DNA of 5,971 nt from Treponema sp. (GTDB lineage: Bacteria; Spirochaetota; Spirochaetia; Treponematales; Breznakiellaceae): positions 1-5,971 of the forward strand of contig JAISOQ010000169.1 of assembly GCA_031275515.1 (NCBI GenBank), written 5' to 3'. The stretch's first letter is position 1. Every line of letters starts with the position of its first letter. The notes beneath the pieces are model-generated. The model did not search any database and had not been told where the DNA came from. It saw only the letters and a list, made by a program, of their open reading frames with translations. The translations under genes and the position numbers were made by a program. This document shows, piece by piece, positions 1 through 5,561 of this stretch.

Positions 1-532
1 TATTAGCTGCTATTGTTGCAGAAAATGTGAAAGCATCATTAGAATTACTCGTTCCAACCCACTGCGGCGTGATCGACGTGAGGGAAAATGGAATTATATT
101 CACTTTACCTGTCTGAATCATCACCGGATCTTCAAGATACTCGGCTGCCAGAAGGACCCCCTTAGACCCCGCTAGAAGCACACCATTATAACTCTTCGAT
201 GCTATAAGATTTGCGGTTAGATACCCGTCATCGATGGTCCCTGTACTTCTTACGAAGTTAGTATCGTCAACCGTATCCTGGAATACTACCTCGAAAGTAT
301 CCGCTACGAACTCTACACTACCAGAACTCACGGATCTGCCCGGGGTTGGCAGGGGCACTTTGACGCTTACCACATCCCCTGGGTTGTACCCAATTTCAGG
401 CGCTATAGATTCCTGGGGGGGGGGGGGGGGGGCACCCTCACTATCCCATGCGCAGGCGCCAAAGCCCGCCAACGCCGCCAACAAGAGAACTCCGATAGAA
501 AAATACCGGACCTTTGATTCAGCTTTTTTCAT
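1..532 (-). CDS. Secreted lipoprotein with poly-proline linker encoded by an 18-C tract (3' end outside window)
   Basis: The frame is open from an ATG at 532-530 to the left edge (177 codons, no stop), so the C-terminus is missing. The start is supported by AAGGAG at 546-541, 8 bases upstream. The N-terminus is a lipoprotein signal: MKKAESK, a hydrophobic stretch (about residues 10-25), then FGAC with the lipidated cysteine at residue 27. Phenylalanine at -3 departs from the E. coli lipobox but is tolerated in spirochaetes. Residues 35-39 are five prolines from an 18-base C run (plus-strand G 415-432), separating the anchor from the folded domain. The rest alternates short hydrophobic and polar stretches (FEVVF, GVLLAGSKGVLLAAEY), suggesting a beta-rich surface or periplasmic domain. 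I do not recognise the family. The frame is intact with 18 C; a gain or loss of one base stops translation within seven codons. An export and lipidation role is secure; the function is unknown. Confidence 0.82.
   Translation of the reverse strand, partial: MKKAESKVRYFSIGVLLLAALAGFGACAWDSEGAPPPPPQESIAPEIGYNPGDVVSVKVPLPTPGRSVSSGSVEFVADTFEVVFQDTVDDTNFVRSTGTIDDGYLTANLIASKSYNGVLLAGSKGVLLAAEYLEDPVMIQTGKVNIIPFSLTSITPQWVGTSNSNDAFTFSATIAAN
415..432. repeat. 18-base homopolymeric G tract (C on the coding strand of the lipoprotein gene)
   Basis: An uninterrupted run of 18 G lies inside the minus-strand lipoprotein gene, spanning codons 34-40, shortly after the lipidated cysteine. Eighteen is a multiple of three and the gene reads through. 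With 17 bases the frame becomes AGG AAT CTA then TAG. With 19 it becomes CCA GGA ATC TAT AGC GCC then TGA. Tracts of this length are prone to slipped-strand mispairing, and poly-G tracts are used for phase variation in Treponema pallidum. The exact length in the source assembly could be off by a base or two. Confidence 0.9.
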
Positions 533-558
533 AAAGCTTACTCCTTATTAAAACAATT

Positions 559-585
559 CCCTCTCCATACAGAGAGGGTTTTTTT
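559..585 (+). terminator. Hairpin plus seven T, oriented to end plus-strand transcripts
   Basis: CCCTCTC (559-565) and GAGAGGG (572-578) form a perfect 7-bp stem with a six-base loop, followed at once by TTTTTTT (579-585). This is the form of an intrinsic terminator for plus-strand transcription. No plus-strand gene ends upstream of it, so it would act only on antisense transcripts crossing the lipoprotein gene. On the minus strand the same hairpin sits in the predicted 5' leader of the lipoprotein mRNA, 12 bases ahead of the AAGGAG, where it could instead protect the mRNA or affect translation. Confidence 0.5.
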
Positions 586-638
586 ATAACCGGCAAACCC
601 AGGCCCGTCCTGGACTTTCCCGGCAAAAAACCTGCCTC

Positions 639-668
639 ATACTAAACGCAAAATTATTGCTATGTCAA
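639..668 (-). promoter_or_regulatory. Sigma70-like promoter for the poly-G lipoprotein
   Basis: On the minus strand a perfect TTGACA (668-663) is followed after 18 bases by TAGTAT (644-639, four of six matches to TATAAT). Transcription would start near 632, giving a leader of about 100 bases that includes the 559-578 hairpin and the AAGGAG site. The surrounding sequence is A+T rich, unlike the flanking genes. Confidence 0.55.
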
Positions 669-767
669 GTAAGTTATCCAATAATTCGTTAAAAATAGCG
701 TTAATCCGCGGACAATTTTTTAAATGCTCTTGCCCCGGACCCGGCCTGTACCTTCGACAAATCCCGG

Positions 768-804
768 CGGCTTAGTATGAGATCACCATACCGGCTTACT
801 ATGA
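768..804 (+). repeat. Tandem 13-mer direct repeat, possible operator
   Basis: CGGCTTAGTATGA (768-780) and CGGCTTACTATGA (792-804) match at 12 of 13 positions with a 24-base period, a little over two helical turns. The pair overlaps the second minus-strand promoter. The core TTAGTATGAG (772-781) recurs in inverted orientation at 645-636, over the -10 box of the other minus-strand promoter. A shared protein-binding site is possible but unproven. Confidence 0.4.
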
Positions 805-813
805 ATTTGTCAA
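785..813 (-). promoter_or_regulatory. Second sigma70-like promoter, minus strand
   Basis: TTGACA (813-808) and TATGGT (790-785) are separated by 17 bases on the minus strand. The site lies just downstream of the stop of the 836-1399 gene, so its transcript would run through the intergenic region into the poly-G lipoprotein. The -35 box is a perfect match; the -10 box matches at four of six positions. Confidence 0.4.
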
Positions 814-835
814 GCCTTTGTCCTGCAAGCCGCCG

Positions 836-1399
836 TTAAAAATCGTCCAGGCCGTTTCCCGCTTCCAGGCTCTTCCGTACCTTGTTCTTATACGCGGTAA
901 AATCCCCGGCTGGTTCAAATTGGTATTCGATCTTGTTTATCACGGCGATTAGACAGATAGTTTCCGCTTTCAGAACGGTCAGCAGGGATTTCCTGGAGAT
1001 CAGGGCGTTTATTCGCAATTCATGGGTTTCACTTTTCACAATTGCCGCCGTAAACGCCTCCAGGGGATAGAATTCACCGTCGGCGACCAGCAGGACAGCC
1101 GCAGCCGTTTTGGGGTCTTTTATGGCGTTGAAGAAGGAAATGCCACATGCTGCGGTATCCTCCGTATCTCCCCTTGAAAATTCGACCCTGGCGGTCAGTC
1201 CCTTGATATCCCTCACCGTCCATTCCGCGGGAAGGATCTCAACGGGAGGGGTTTCAGCAGGAGGGATATCAACGGCAGCTTCAAAAGGCCCGTCCGCCGC
1301 CGCTTCCGGGGGAGCTTTGTTCTTTTCGACAGGGACGAATACAGCGCAGCCGTTTAGCAGGAAGAACAGGAGGCAAAGCAGGGGCCTGATGCGCTTCAC
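836..1399 (-). CDS. Small lipoprotein downstream of parB, function unknown
   Basis: The 187-residue product starts at GTG 1399-1397. GGGGAG (1414-1409), inside the end of parB, is a suitably placed Shine-Dalgarno, and the gap to the parB stop is only 4 bases, so translation is probably coupled. The N-terminus is a clear lipoprotein signal: MKRIR, a leucine/phenylalanine core, then LLNGC with the lipidated cysteine at residue 18. Residues about 24-60 form a proline-, alanine- and glutamate-rich linker (PPEAAADG, PPAETPPVEI). A compact domain follows (about residues 60-187), beginning with EWTVRDIKGL and ending in a charged tail. I recognise no family, catalytic motif or transmembrane helix other than the signal. 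Its position as third gene of a parA-parB unit suggests co-expression, not necessarily a role in segregation. The coding call rests on the signal peptide, the tight spacing and the full-length open frame. Confidence 0.75.
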   Translation of the reverse strand: MKRIRPLLCLLFFLLNGCAVFVPVEKNKAPPEAAADGPFEAAVDIPPAETPPVEILPAEWTVRDIKGLTARVEFSRGDTEDTAACGISFFNAIKDPKTAAAVLLVADGEFYPLEAFTAAIVKSETHELRINALISRKSLLTVLKAETICLIAVINKIEYQFEPAGDFTAYKNKVRKSLEAGNGLDDF

Positions 1400-1403
1400 G
1401 GCC

Positions 1404-2414
1404 TTACTCTCCCCGCTGGCCCGCCGGCTTTTTCAGAATTTCCAGCAGCCTGTCCAGATCTTCCATAGAATAATAATCGATGTGAATTTTGCCCTTTTTC
1501 AGGTCCCCTTCAATGGCAACCTTGGTTCCCAGGACATCTATGAACTGCTGTTCTATGGAGATAAGTTCCGCGTCGCGCCGGGGTTTGGCAGGGGCGGCCT
1601 TTTCTTTCTTACCCGGTGAACCCCCGGCTTGATTCCGGTTCTCCTGGGAATTGAGATCCCCCGCCCGCTTCTCCGCTTCCCGGACCGAGATGCCCTGGCT
1701 GAGTACCTCCCGGAAGAGCGTTTCCCGGGATACAGGATCGGCAATCGAGAGCAGCGCCCGGCCATGTCCGGGAGAGATGCCGCCCTCCTGGAGCGCCTGT
1801 AACATGGCCTGGGGGAGTTTTAGGAGACGCAGCGTGTTGGCAACGGTGGCCCGGTTCTTACCCACCCGGACAGCCACTTCGTCCTGGGAGAGGCCGGTCA
1901 GGTCCATAAGCTGACGGTAGGCCAGGGCTTCTTCCACCGGGTTGAGATCAGCGCGCTGGATATTCTCGATTAGGGAAATTTCCATGCGCTGTTCCTCGGT
2001 GTAGGAACGGATAAGGACCGGAATTTCCGTAAGGCCGGCCATGCGGGCCGCCCGGCTCCGGCGTTCCCCAGCAATGATGACGTAAGCGCCGTCCCCGGCT
2101 TCTTCAACCAGCAGGGGCTGGATGACCCCATGTTCCCGAATGGAATCCGCCAGTTCCTTCAAGGCTTCTTCGTCAAAATTTTTCCGGGGCTGGCTGGGAC
2201 TGGCTTTGAGCTTGTCCAGGGGAATAATCGCCGGACCAAAGCCCGGAGCGCTCAGGCCCGGCCTTCCTCCCGGCTCCTCCGCGCCCATGTAGACGATTTC
2301 CTCCTCGGGATTGGAGCTGTCCCCATCAATGGCGGGAAAATCGAAAGAAGGCGGCGTATCGTCCATAGGCAGCAGGGCGTCAAGTCCCTTACCGAGTCTG
2401 AGTTTAGGCGCCAT
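1404..2414 (-). CDS. parB: Chromosome partitioning protein ParB (Spo0J)
   Basis: A 336-residue ParB of normal length. It binds parS sites near the origin and spreads along DNA as a CTP-dependent clamp, with ParA as partner. Visible parts: an N-terminal KLRLGKGLDALLP (4-16), the segment that contacts ParA; a disordered acidic linker (17-60); the ParB/Srx nucleotide-binding core with QPRKNF (75-80), GERRSRAA (116-123) and ENIQRADLNPVEEA (150-163); a helix-turn-helix with LSQDEVAVRVGKNRATVANTLRLLK (175-199, two adjacent parts of one motif); a charged linker (about 245-285); and a C-terminal dimerisation region with KIHIDYYS and DLDRLLEIL. The start at 2414 gives the family's N-terminus and has GGAGGGGAG (2430-2422) upstream. 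It overlaps the end of parA by 11 bases. The frame is open further upstream to 2627, but that extension lies inside parA and looks unlike ParB. No canonical parS site was seen in the window. Confidence 0.96.
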   Translation of the reverse strand: MAPKLRLGKGLDALLPMDDTPPSFDFPAIDGDSSNPEEEIVYMGAEEPGGRPGLSAPGFGPAIIPLDKLKASPSQPRKNFDEEALKELADSIREHGVIQPLLVEEAGDGAYVIIAGERRSRAARMAGLTEIPVLIRSYTEEQRMEISLIENIQRADLNPVEEALAYRQLMDLTGLSQDEVAVRVGKNRATVANTLRLLKLPQAMLQALQEGGISPGHGRALLSIADPVSRETLFREVLSQGISVREAEKRAGDLNSQENRNQAGGSPGKKEKAAPAKPRRDAELISIEQQFIDVLGTKVAIEGDLKKGKIHIDYYSMEDLDRLLEILKKPAGQRGE

Positions 2415-3267
2415 GATTAGACTCCCCTCCGGTATTGGCGGCAGGAACAGCGGCCCGCGCTTCCGGGGCAAGGATGGAAACGCCGGCGGCGGGGCCTCCG
2501 GCTGAACCCGGTTTACCCCGTTTGAGGAGTTCCATCGCGAGGCTCTGGTAGGCTTTTGCGCCTGAACACAGCGGATCGTACTGGGAAATGGCCATGCCGT
2601 GGGACGGGGCCTCGGAAAGCCGCACATTCCGGGGGATAATCGTGGAAAAGACCGAATCCCGGAAATAAGCGCTTACCTGCTTTACCACTTCCTGGGCCAG
2701 CCGGGTACGCTGATCGTACATAGTGAAGAAAATACCCCCGATAACCAGGGAGGGATTCAGATGCTTCTGGATACGCCTGATGGTTTTAAAAAGAAGGGAA
2801 AGCCCTTCCATGGCAAAGTATTCGCACTGCATGGGGATAAGGGCCGCGTCGGCGGCGATGAGGCCGTTCAAGGTGAGTATGCCCAGAGAGGGGGGACAGT
2901 CGATGAAGATGTAATCGTACCGGTTCCGCAGGGGCGTCAGGGCCTTTTTCAAGAAATATTCCCGTTCTTTTTGATCGATGAGTTCCACCGCCGCGCCGGA
3001 AAGATCGATGCTGGCGGGAATGACATGCAGCGCGGAAATCCCGGTTTTTTTTACTACCTGGTTCAGCGGAGCGGTCCCCGAAAGGAGTTCGTATATTCCG
3101 GGTTTTGCAGACCTTACCCCTATGCCGCTGGAGAGGTTGGCCTGAGAATCGAAATCAACCAGGAGTACCGATTTACCCGCCCCGGCCAAATACGCCCCAA
3201 GATTTATAGCGGAAGTGGTCTTTCCAACCCCTCCTTTCTGATTTACAAAAACATATACCACGCCCAT
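2404..3267 (-). CDS. parA: Chromosome partitioning ATPase ParA (Soj)
   Basis: A 287-residue deviant Walker-type ATPase that binds DNA as an ATP dimer and drives segregation of ParB-parS complexes. Seen directly: NQKGGVGKTTSAINL (9-23) with the signature lysine K11 and P-loop K16; the A' box VDFDSQANLSSGIG (37-50); and Walker B YIFIDCPPSLG (119-129). I chose ATG 3267 because it gives the family's usual eight residues before NQKGG and lies just after a TATAAT at 3295-3290. A start at 3309 would lie upstream of that promoter and has no Shine-Dalgarno. GTG 3261 is a real alternative, since AAGGGG (3274-3269) is 7 bases from it but only 1 base from the ATG. The last 35 or so residues form an alanine/glycine-rich tail longer than in typical Soj, ending across the parB start. 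First gene of a parA-parB-lipoprotein unit. Confidence 0.95.
   Translation of the reverse strand: MGVVYVFVNQKGGVGKTTSAINLGAYLAGAGKSVLLVDFDSQANLSSGIGVRSAKPGIYELLSGTAPLNQVVKKTGISALHVIPASIDLSGAAVELIDQKEREYFLKKALTPLRNRYDYIFIDCPPSLGILTLNGLIAADAALIPMQCEYFAMEGLSLLFKTIRRIQKHLNPSLVIGGIFFTMYDQRTRLAQEVVKQVSAYFRDSVFSTIIPRNVRLSEAPSHGMAISQYDPLCSGAKAYQSLAMELLKRGKPGSAGGPAAGVSILAPEARAAVPAANTGGESNHGA
2422..2430 (-). promoter_or_regulatory. Ribosome-binding site deciding the parB start
   Basis: GGAGGGGAG on the minus strand (2430-2422) lies 7 bases ahead of the ATG at 2414, inside the end of parA. It supports MAPKLRL as the true ParB N-terminus and implies that parB is initiated while ribosomes finish parA. 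Confidence 0.7.
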
Positions 3268-3289
3268 ACCCCTTATTCCGTATCTCTTA

Positions 3290-3295
3290 ATTATA
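3290..3295 (-). promoter_or_regulatory. Probable -10 box of the parA-parB-lipoprotein operon
   Basis: A perfect TATAAT on the minus strand, about 22 bases before the parA ATG at 3267. Transcription would begin near 3283, giving a short leader. The -35 region at the usual spacing (3318-3313, TAGTAA) is a poor match. It falls within 3 bases of the inverted-repeat element at 3321-3378, so that element may have displaced or altered the original upstream promoter sequence. Confidence 0.45.
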
Positions 3296-3320
3296 CAAAA
3301 CATCTTCATTTATTACTATT

Positions 3321-3378
3321 GAGCCTGTCCCAAAACTAATTGACTCTGCGCTAACGCGCACGGTTTTGGGACAGACTC
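3321..3378. mobile_element. 58-bp inverted-repeat element with TATT target duplication (MITE or IS remnant)
   Basis: The outer arms are GAGCCTGTCCCAAAAC (3321-3336) and the reverse complement of 3363-3378, matching at 15 of 16 positions. Inside is a second small hairpin, TGCGC-TAAC-GCGCA (3347-3360). The element is flanked by TATT on both sides (3317-3320 and 3379-3382), as expected of a 4-bp target-site duplication. Inverted ends containing CTGTCCCAAAA resemble insertion-sequence termini. No transposase gene is present, so it would be non-autonomous or a remnant. It is not a classical terminator: neither strand has a T run after the stem, and it lies between divergent genes. The structure is certain; the mobile origin is inferred. 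Confidence 0.6.
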
Positions 3379-3380
3379 TA

Positions 3381-3410
3381 TTGAATTAAAATGCCCCCAA
3401 GGGTTATTCT
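3381..3410 (+). promoter_or_regulatory. Possible promoter of the HAD-CBS/ATPase-DRTGG-PHP operon
   Basis: TTGAAT (3381-3386) and TATTCT (3405-3410) are spaced by 18 bases. Transcription would begin close to the ATG at 3420, so the mRNA would be leaderless or nearly so. That fits the absence of a Shine-Dalgarno next to this start: the nearest candidate, AAGGG at 3399-3403, is 16 bases away. The -35 box begins within the TATT repeat beside the inverted-repeat element, so an insertion there could have created or altered it. Confidence 0.3.
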
Positions 3411-3419
3411 TATTATATT

Positions 3420-4265
3420 ATGACGCCTATACGCATGATCGCCCTGGATCTTGATGATACCCTTTTACGGTCAGATTTGACCATCTCATTCCGTACCAGG
3501 AATACCATAAAGCGGGTTGAAAGCGCCGGTATCGTAGTAGTCCTGGCTTCAGGCCGGGTTCCGGCGGCGTTGGAACAGTTTGCCCGGCTTCTGGGTATGC
3601 ATAAGCGGCCCGGCTACCTGATCTGTAACAATGGCACGATGATCCAGGAAAGCCAGACGGGTTCTATCGTTTACGAAATCAAGATACCGCCGGAAACGGC
3701 TTTGATTGCCTACGATCTGGCTGCAGCCGAAGGATTTCCGGTTCAGATTTACGAAAACGATGTGATGTATATCTCCCGGTTCAATGAATTCGCCGATTAT
3801 GACCAGAAACTGACCGGCCTTAGACAGGTGGTGGTGGAGAATTTCAGGGCCATGGTCGCCGCGGGGGTATACAAGCTCCTCATCCCCGGGGATCCTATGA
3901 TCCTGAAACCTCTGGAAGCCCTGCTCAGGACTTATCTGGGCGATACGGCGACTCTCTTTACCAGTAAGCCCTATTTTCTGGAGATTCTGCCGCCGGCCAC
4001 GGATAAAGGAACGGCGCTGGCCTGGGTTGCTAAAAGGGCCGGCATCCCCCGGGAAGCGGTGCTGGCTATCGGGGATTCCATGAACGACGAAGGCATGATC
4101 CGGTGGGCGGGCGTAGGCGTGGCCATGTCTAACGGAGACGACCGCATCAAGAATATAGCCGCCATAGTGACGGATAAATCTAACGACGATGACGGCATAG
4201 CGAATCTTATAGAGAGGTATATCCTGGGGAAAAAACTTTTGCCCTCCGGGATCCGCTATGACTAA
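3420..4265 (+). CDS. Cof-type HAD-IIB family phosphatase
   Basis: A 281-residue cytoplasmic Mg2+-dependent haloacid dehalogenase-type phosphatase of the Cof/YbjI group, whose members hydrolyse sugar phosphates, nucleotides or flavin phosphates; the substrate cannot be read from sequence. All four HAD motifs are visible: motif I LDLDDTLL (9-16) with nucleophile D10 and acid/base D12; motif II ASGR (43-46) with S44; motif III lysine K196 in TDKGTAL; and motif IV GDSMND (218-223). The type IIB cap lies between motifs II and III (about residues 80-185), and length is normal for the family. The start has no upstream in-frame ATG and no nearby Shine-Dalgarno, so leaderless initiation is possible; Met6 (3435) is an alternative. 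The next gene begins 8 bases before the stop, in ATGACTAA, so the two are probably translationally coupled. Confidence 0.93.
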   Translation: MTPIRMIALDLDDTLLRSDLTISFRTRNTIKRVESAGIVVVLASGRVPAALEQFARLLGMHKRPGYLICNNGTMIQESQTGSIVYEIKIPPETALIAYDLAAAEGFPVQIYENDVMYISRFNEFADYDQKLTGLRQVVVENFRAMVAAGVYKLLIPGDPMILKPLEALLRTYLGDTATLFTSKPYFLEILPPATDKGTALAWVAKRAGIPREAVLAIGDSMNDEGMIRWAGVGVAMSNGDDRIKNIAAIVTDKSNDDDGIANLIERYILGKKLLPSGIRYD

Positions 4266-5205
4266 CCAGCCGATTATGTCCCCTGATATTCCCATTAGTA
4301 CCGTCGACTCGCCGTCGATAGTCCTGGAACTTATTTATCAGCTGAAAATCAAGGATGTGATGTGCCAGGCGGTGATTTCCGGGAAGGCTACGGATACCAT
4401 GCGGCATATACAGAAGGTCATGCGGGAAAACTATATCACCGGCATCCCCATCGTCGAGGACCAGCGGCTTGTCGGGCTCGTTTCTATAGACGACATAGTG
4501 ACCGCTCTGGACAAAGGGTACATAGACCGTCCGGTATCGGAACGGATGACCCGGAATGTGATAGTCCTGGAAGATGATATGCCCTTATCATTCGCCATTT
4601 CCTACCTGAACAAATACCGGTATGGCCGGTTTCCGGTGCTGAACAAGCAGCAGGAACTTGTAGGGATACTCACATCCAAGGATGTGGTAAGAACCTTGTT
4701 AGTTGAAATGAACAGAGAGGTGCTTCGTCTGGAAAAGATATATCAAAATGCGGCGGGGCCGGCGGGCAGTTTTTCAGAAATGGAATTTGCCACTGTGCGG
4801 TATGATTTTGAGCTGGCGGGCCGGGCTTCTACGGAAATCAAGAAGGCTTTGAAGCAGCGCAGTATCGATCCAAAAATCATACGCCGGGTTGCCATTGCCA
4901 GTTATGAACTTGAGATTAACCAGGTGGTTCATTCCAACGGGGGGACCATCAGCTGTTCCATACAGCCGGACCGGGTGGTGATCCTGGCGGTCGACGGAGG
5001 TCCGGGTATTGCCGATGTGAACCTGGCCCTCCAGGAAGGCTGGTCCACGGCAAACGAATGGATTCGGTCTCTGGGTTTCGGCGCGGGGATGGGGCTGGCG
5101 AACACAAAGCGGGTTTCCGATGAATTCCAGATTAAGTCCGCTATGGGTTCCGGTACTACGGTGCGTTCGGTGGTATTCCTCAGTTCCCCAAAGGAGACGT
5201 CATGA
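4258..5205 (+). CDS. CBS-pair protein fused to an RsbT/RsbW-like ATPase (anti-sigma-type kinase) domain
   Basis: A 315-residue cytoplasmic regulator. Residues about 30-148 form a CBS pair: KIKDVM (30-35), GIPIVEDQRLVGLVSIDDIV (62-81), then VSERMTRNVIVL (93-104) and RFPVLN through VGILTSKDVV (124-144). Such pairs usually bind AMP, ATP or S-adenosylmethionine. After a short helical linker (about 150-175), residues about 178-312 form a GHKL ATPase domain of the anti-sigma-factor type: the N box around E217 and N221 (YELEINQVVHS), DGGPGI (246-251), and the ATP lid and G2 box LGFGAGMGLANTKRVSDEF (272-290). The EGWSTA...GFGAGMGL arrangement is RsbT-like, and the key ATP-binding residues are present, so nucleotide binding is likely. 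The natural reading is a nucleotide-responsive switch kinase or partner-binding protein; target unknown. It overlaps the HAD gene by 8 bases and the DRTGG gene by 4. Confidence 0.9.
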   Translation: MTNQPIMSPDIPISTVDSPSIVLELIYQLKIKDVMCQAVISGKATDTMRHIQKVMRENYITGIPIVEDQRLVGLVSIDDIVTALDKGYIDRPVSERMTRNVIVLEDDMPLSFAISYLNKYRYGRFPVLNKQQELVGILTSKDVVRTLLVEMNREVLRLEKIYQNAAGPAGSFSEMEFATVRYDFELAGRASTEIKKALKQRSIDPKIIRRVAIASYELEINQVVHSNGGTISCSIQPDRVVILAVDGGPGIADVNLALQEGWSTANEWIRSLGFGAGMGLANTKRVSDEFQIKSAMGSGTTVRSVVFLSSPKETS

Positions 5206-5555
5206 CCATCAATGAAGCCATTACCATTCTGAACGCCGAAATCATTCAGGGTACATTGAACGGCGGAACTCTCGATGATACCGAACTTACCGGAGCGTAT
5301 ACGTCGGATTTGCTCTCCGACGTGATGGCTAACGCCAGAGAGGGGGGCGCTCTTATCACCATTCAGGCTCACAAGAACACCGTGGCCGTAGCCTCCCTGG
5401 TGAACATCTCCCTTATCGTAATCTGCAATTTCCGGCCCATCCCGGAGGATATGATCCCCGCAGCCAGGGACGAGGGAATCGCCATAATCCGTACCCGGGA
5501 AAACCAGTTTACCGTATCGGGCAAACTTTACGAATTCCTGAAAACCCTCCGGTAG
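5202..5555 (+). CDS. Small stand-alone DRTGG-domain protein
   Basis: A 117-residue soluble protein made of one DRTGG domain, the module also found in the N-terminal region of some phosphotransacetylases and in CBS-containing proteins, thought to serve ligand sensing or protein interaction. It shows the usual layout: LNAEIIQGTLNGG (10-22), then YTSDLLSDVMANA (33-45), a strand-rich core GALITIQAHKNTVAVASLVN and ISLIVICNF, and the closing GIAIIRTRENQFTVSGKLYEFL. It has no signal peptide and no catalytic motif I recognise. The start is well supported: AAGGAG (5191-5196) is 5 bases ahead, and the ATGA overlap with the preceding gene indicates coupled translation. It probably works with the CBS/ATPase protein. 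Confidence in the family is high; the molecular role is not established. Confidence 0.88.
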   Translation: MTINEAITILNAEIIQGTLNGGTLDDTELTGAYTSDLLSDVMANAREGGALITIQAHKNTVAVASLVNISLIVICNFRPIPEDMIPAARDEGIAIIRTRENQFTVSGKLYEFLKTLR

Positions 5556-5561
5556 GCGTCC

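Larger units (their letters stand above)
533..835. other. Intergenic region between two minus-strand lipoprotein genes
   Basis: These 303 bases hold no credible gene. They contain the ribosome-binding site of the downstream lipoprotein, a hairpin with a T tail, two minus-strand promoters, and short repeats: CCAGG/CCTGG inverted (599-603 and 609-613), CCGGCAAA direct (590-597 and 620-627), and CGGCGGCTT/AAGCCGCCG inverted (765-773 and 827-835). The last pair reaches to one base before the stop codon of the 836-1399 gene. It has a 53-base interior and no T run behind it in the minus direction, so it is not a classical terminator for that gene. Confidence 0.6.

Noticed and set aside
234..551. 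Plus-strand open frame of 105 codons opposite the first lipoprotein
   Set aside because: It contains a poly-glycine run only because it crosses the G tract, has no Shine-Dalgarno or recognisable domain, and lies opposite a gene with a clear signal peptide and ribosome-binding site.
1021..1044. GTTTCAC near 1026 as a parS half-site
   Set aside because: The other half of the palindrome TGTTTCACGTGAAACA is absent and CACGTG was not seen anywhere in the window, so no parS site is claimed.
2415..2627. Upstream extension of parB to 2627
   Set aside because: The extra 71 residues lie entirely inside parA in another frame and do not resemble ParB, while the start at 2414 has a strong ribosome-binding site and the family's N-terminus.
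3268..3309. Upstream extension of parA to 3309
   Set aside because: It would place the start upstream of a perfect TATAAT box, has no Shine-Dalgarno, and adds residues before the normal Soj N-terminus.
3321..3378. The inverted repeat as a transcription terminator
   Set aside because: It lies between divergent genes and neither strand has a T run after the stem; a mobile or regulatory origin fits better.
3549..4295. Long minus-strand open frame opposite the HAD gene
   Set aside because: The plus strand encodes all four HAD motifs; the minus frame has no recognisable domain and is a shadow of the plus-strand codon pattern.
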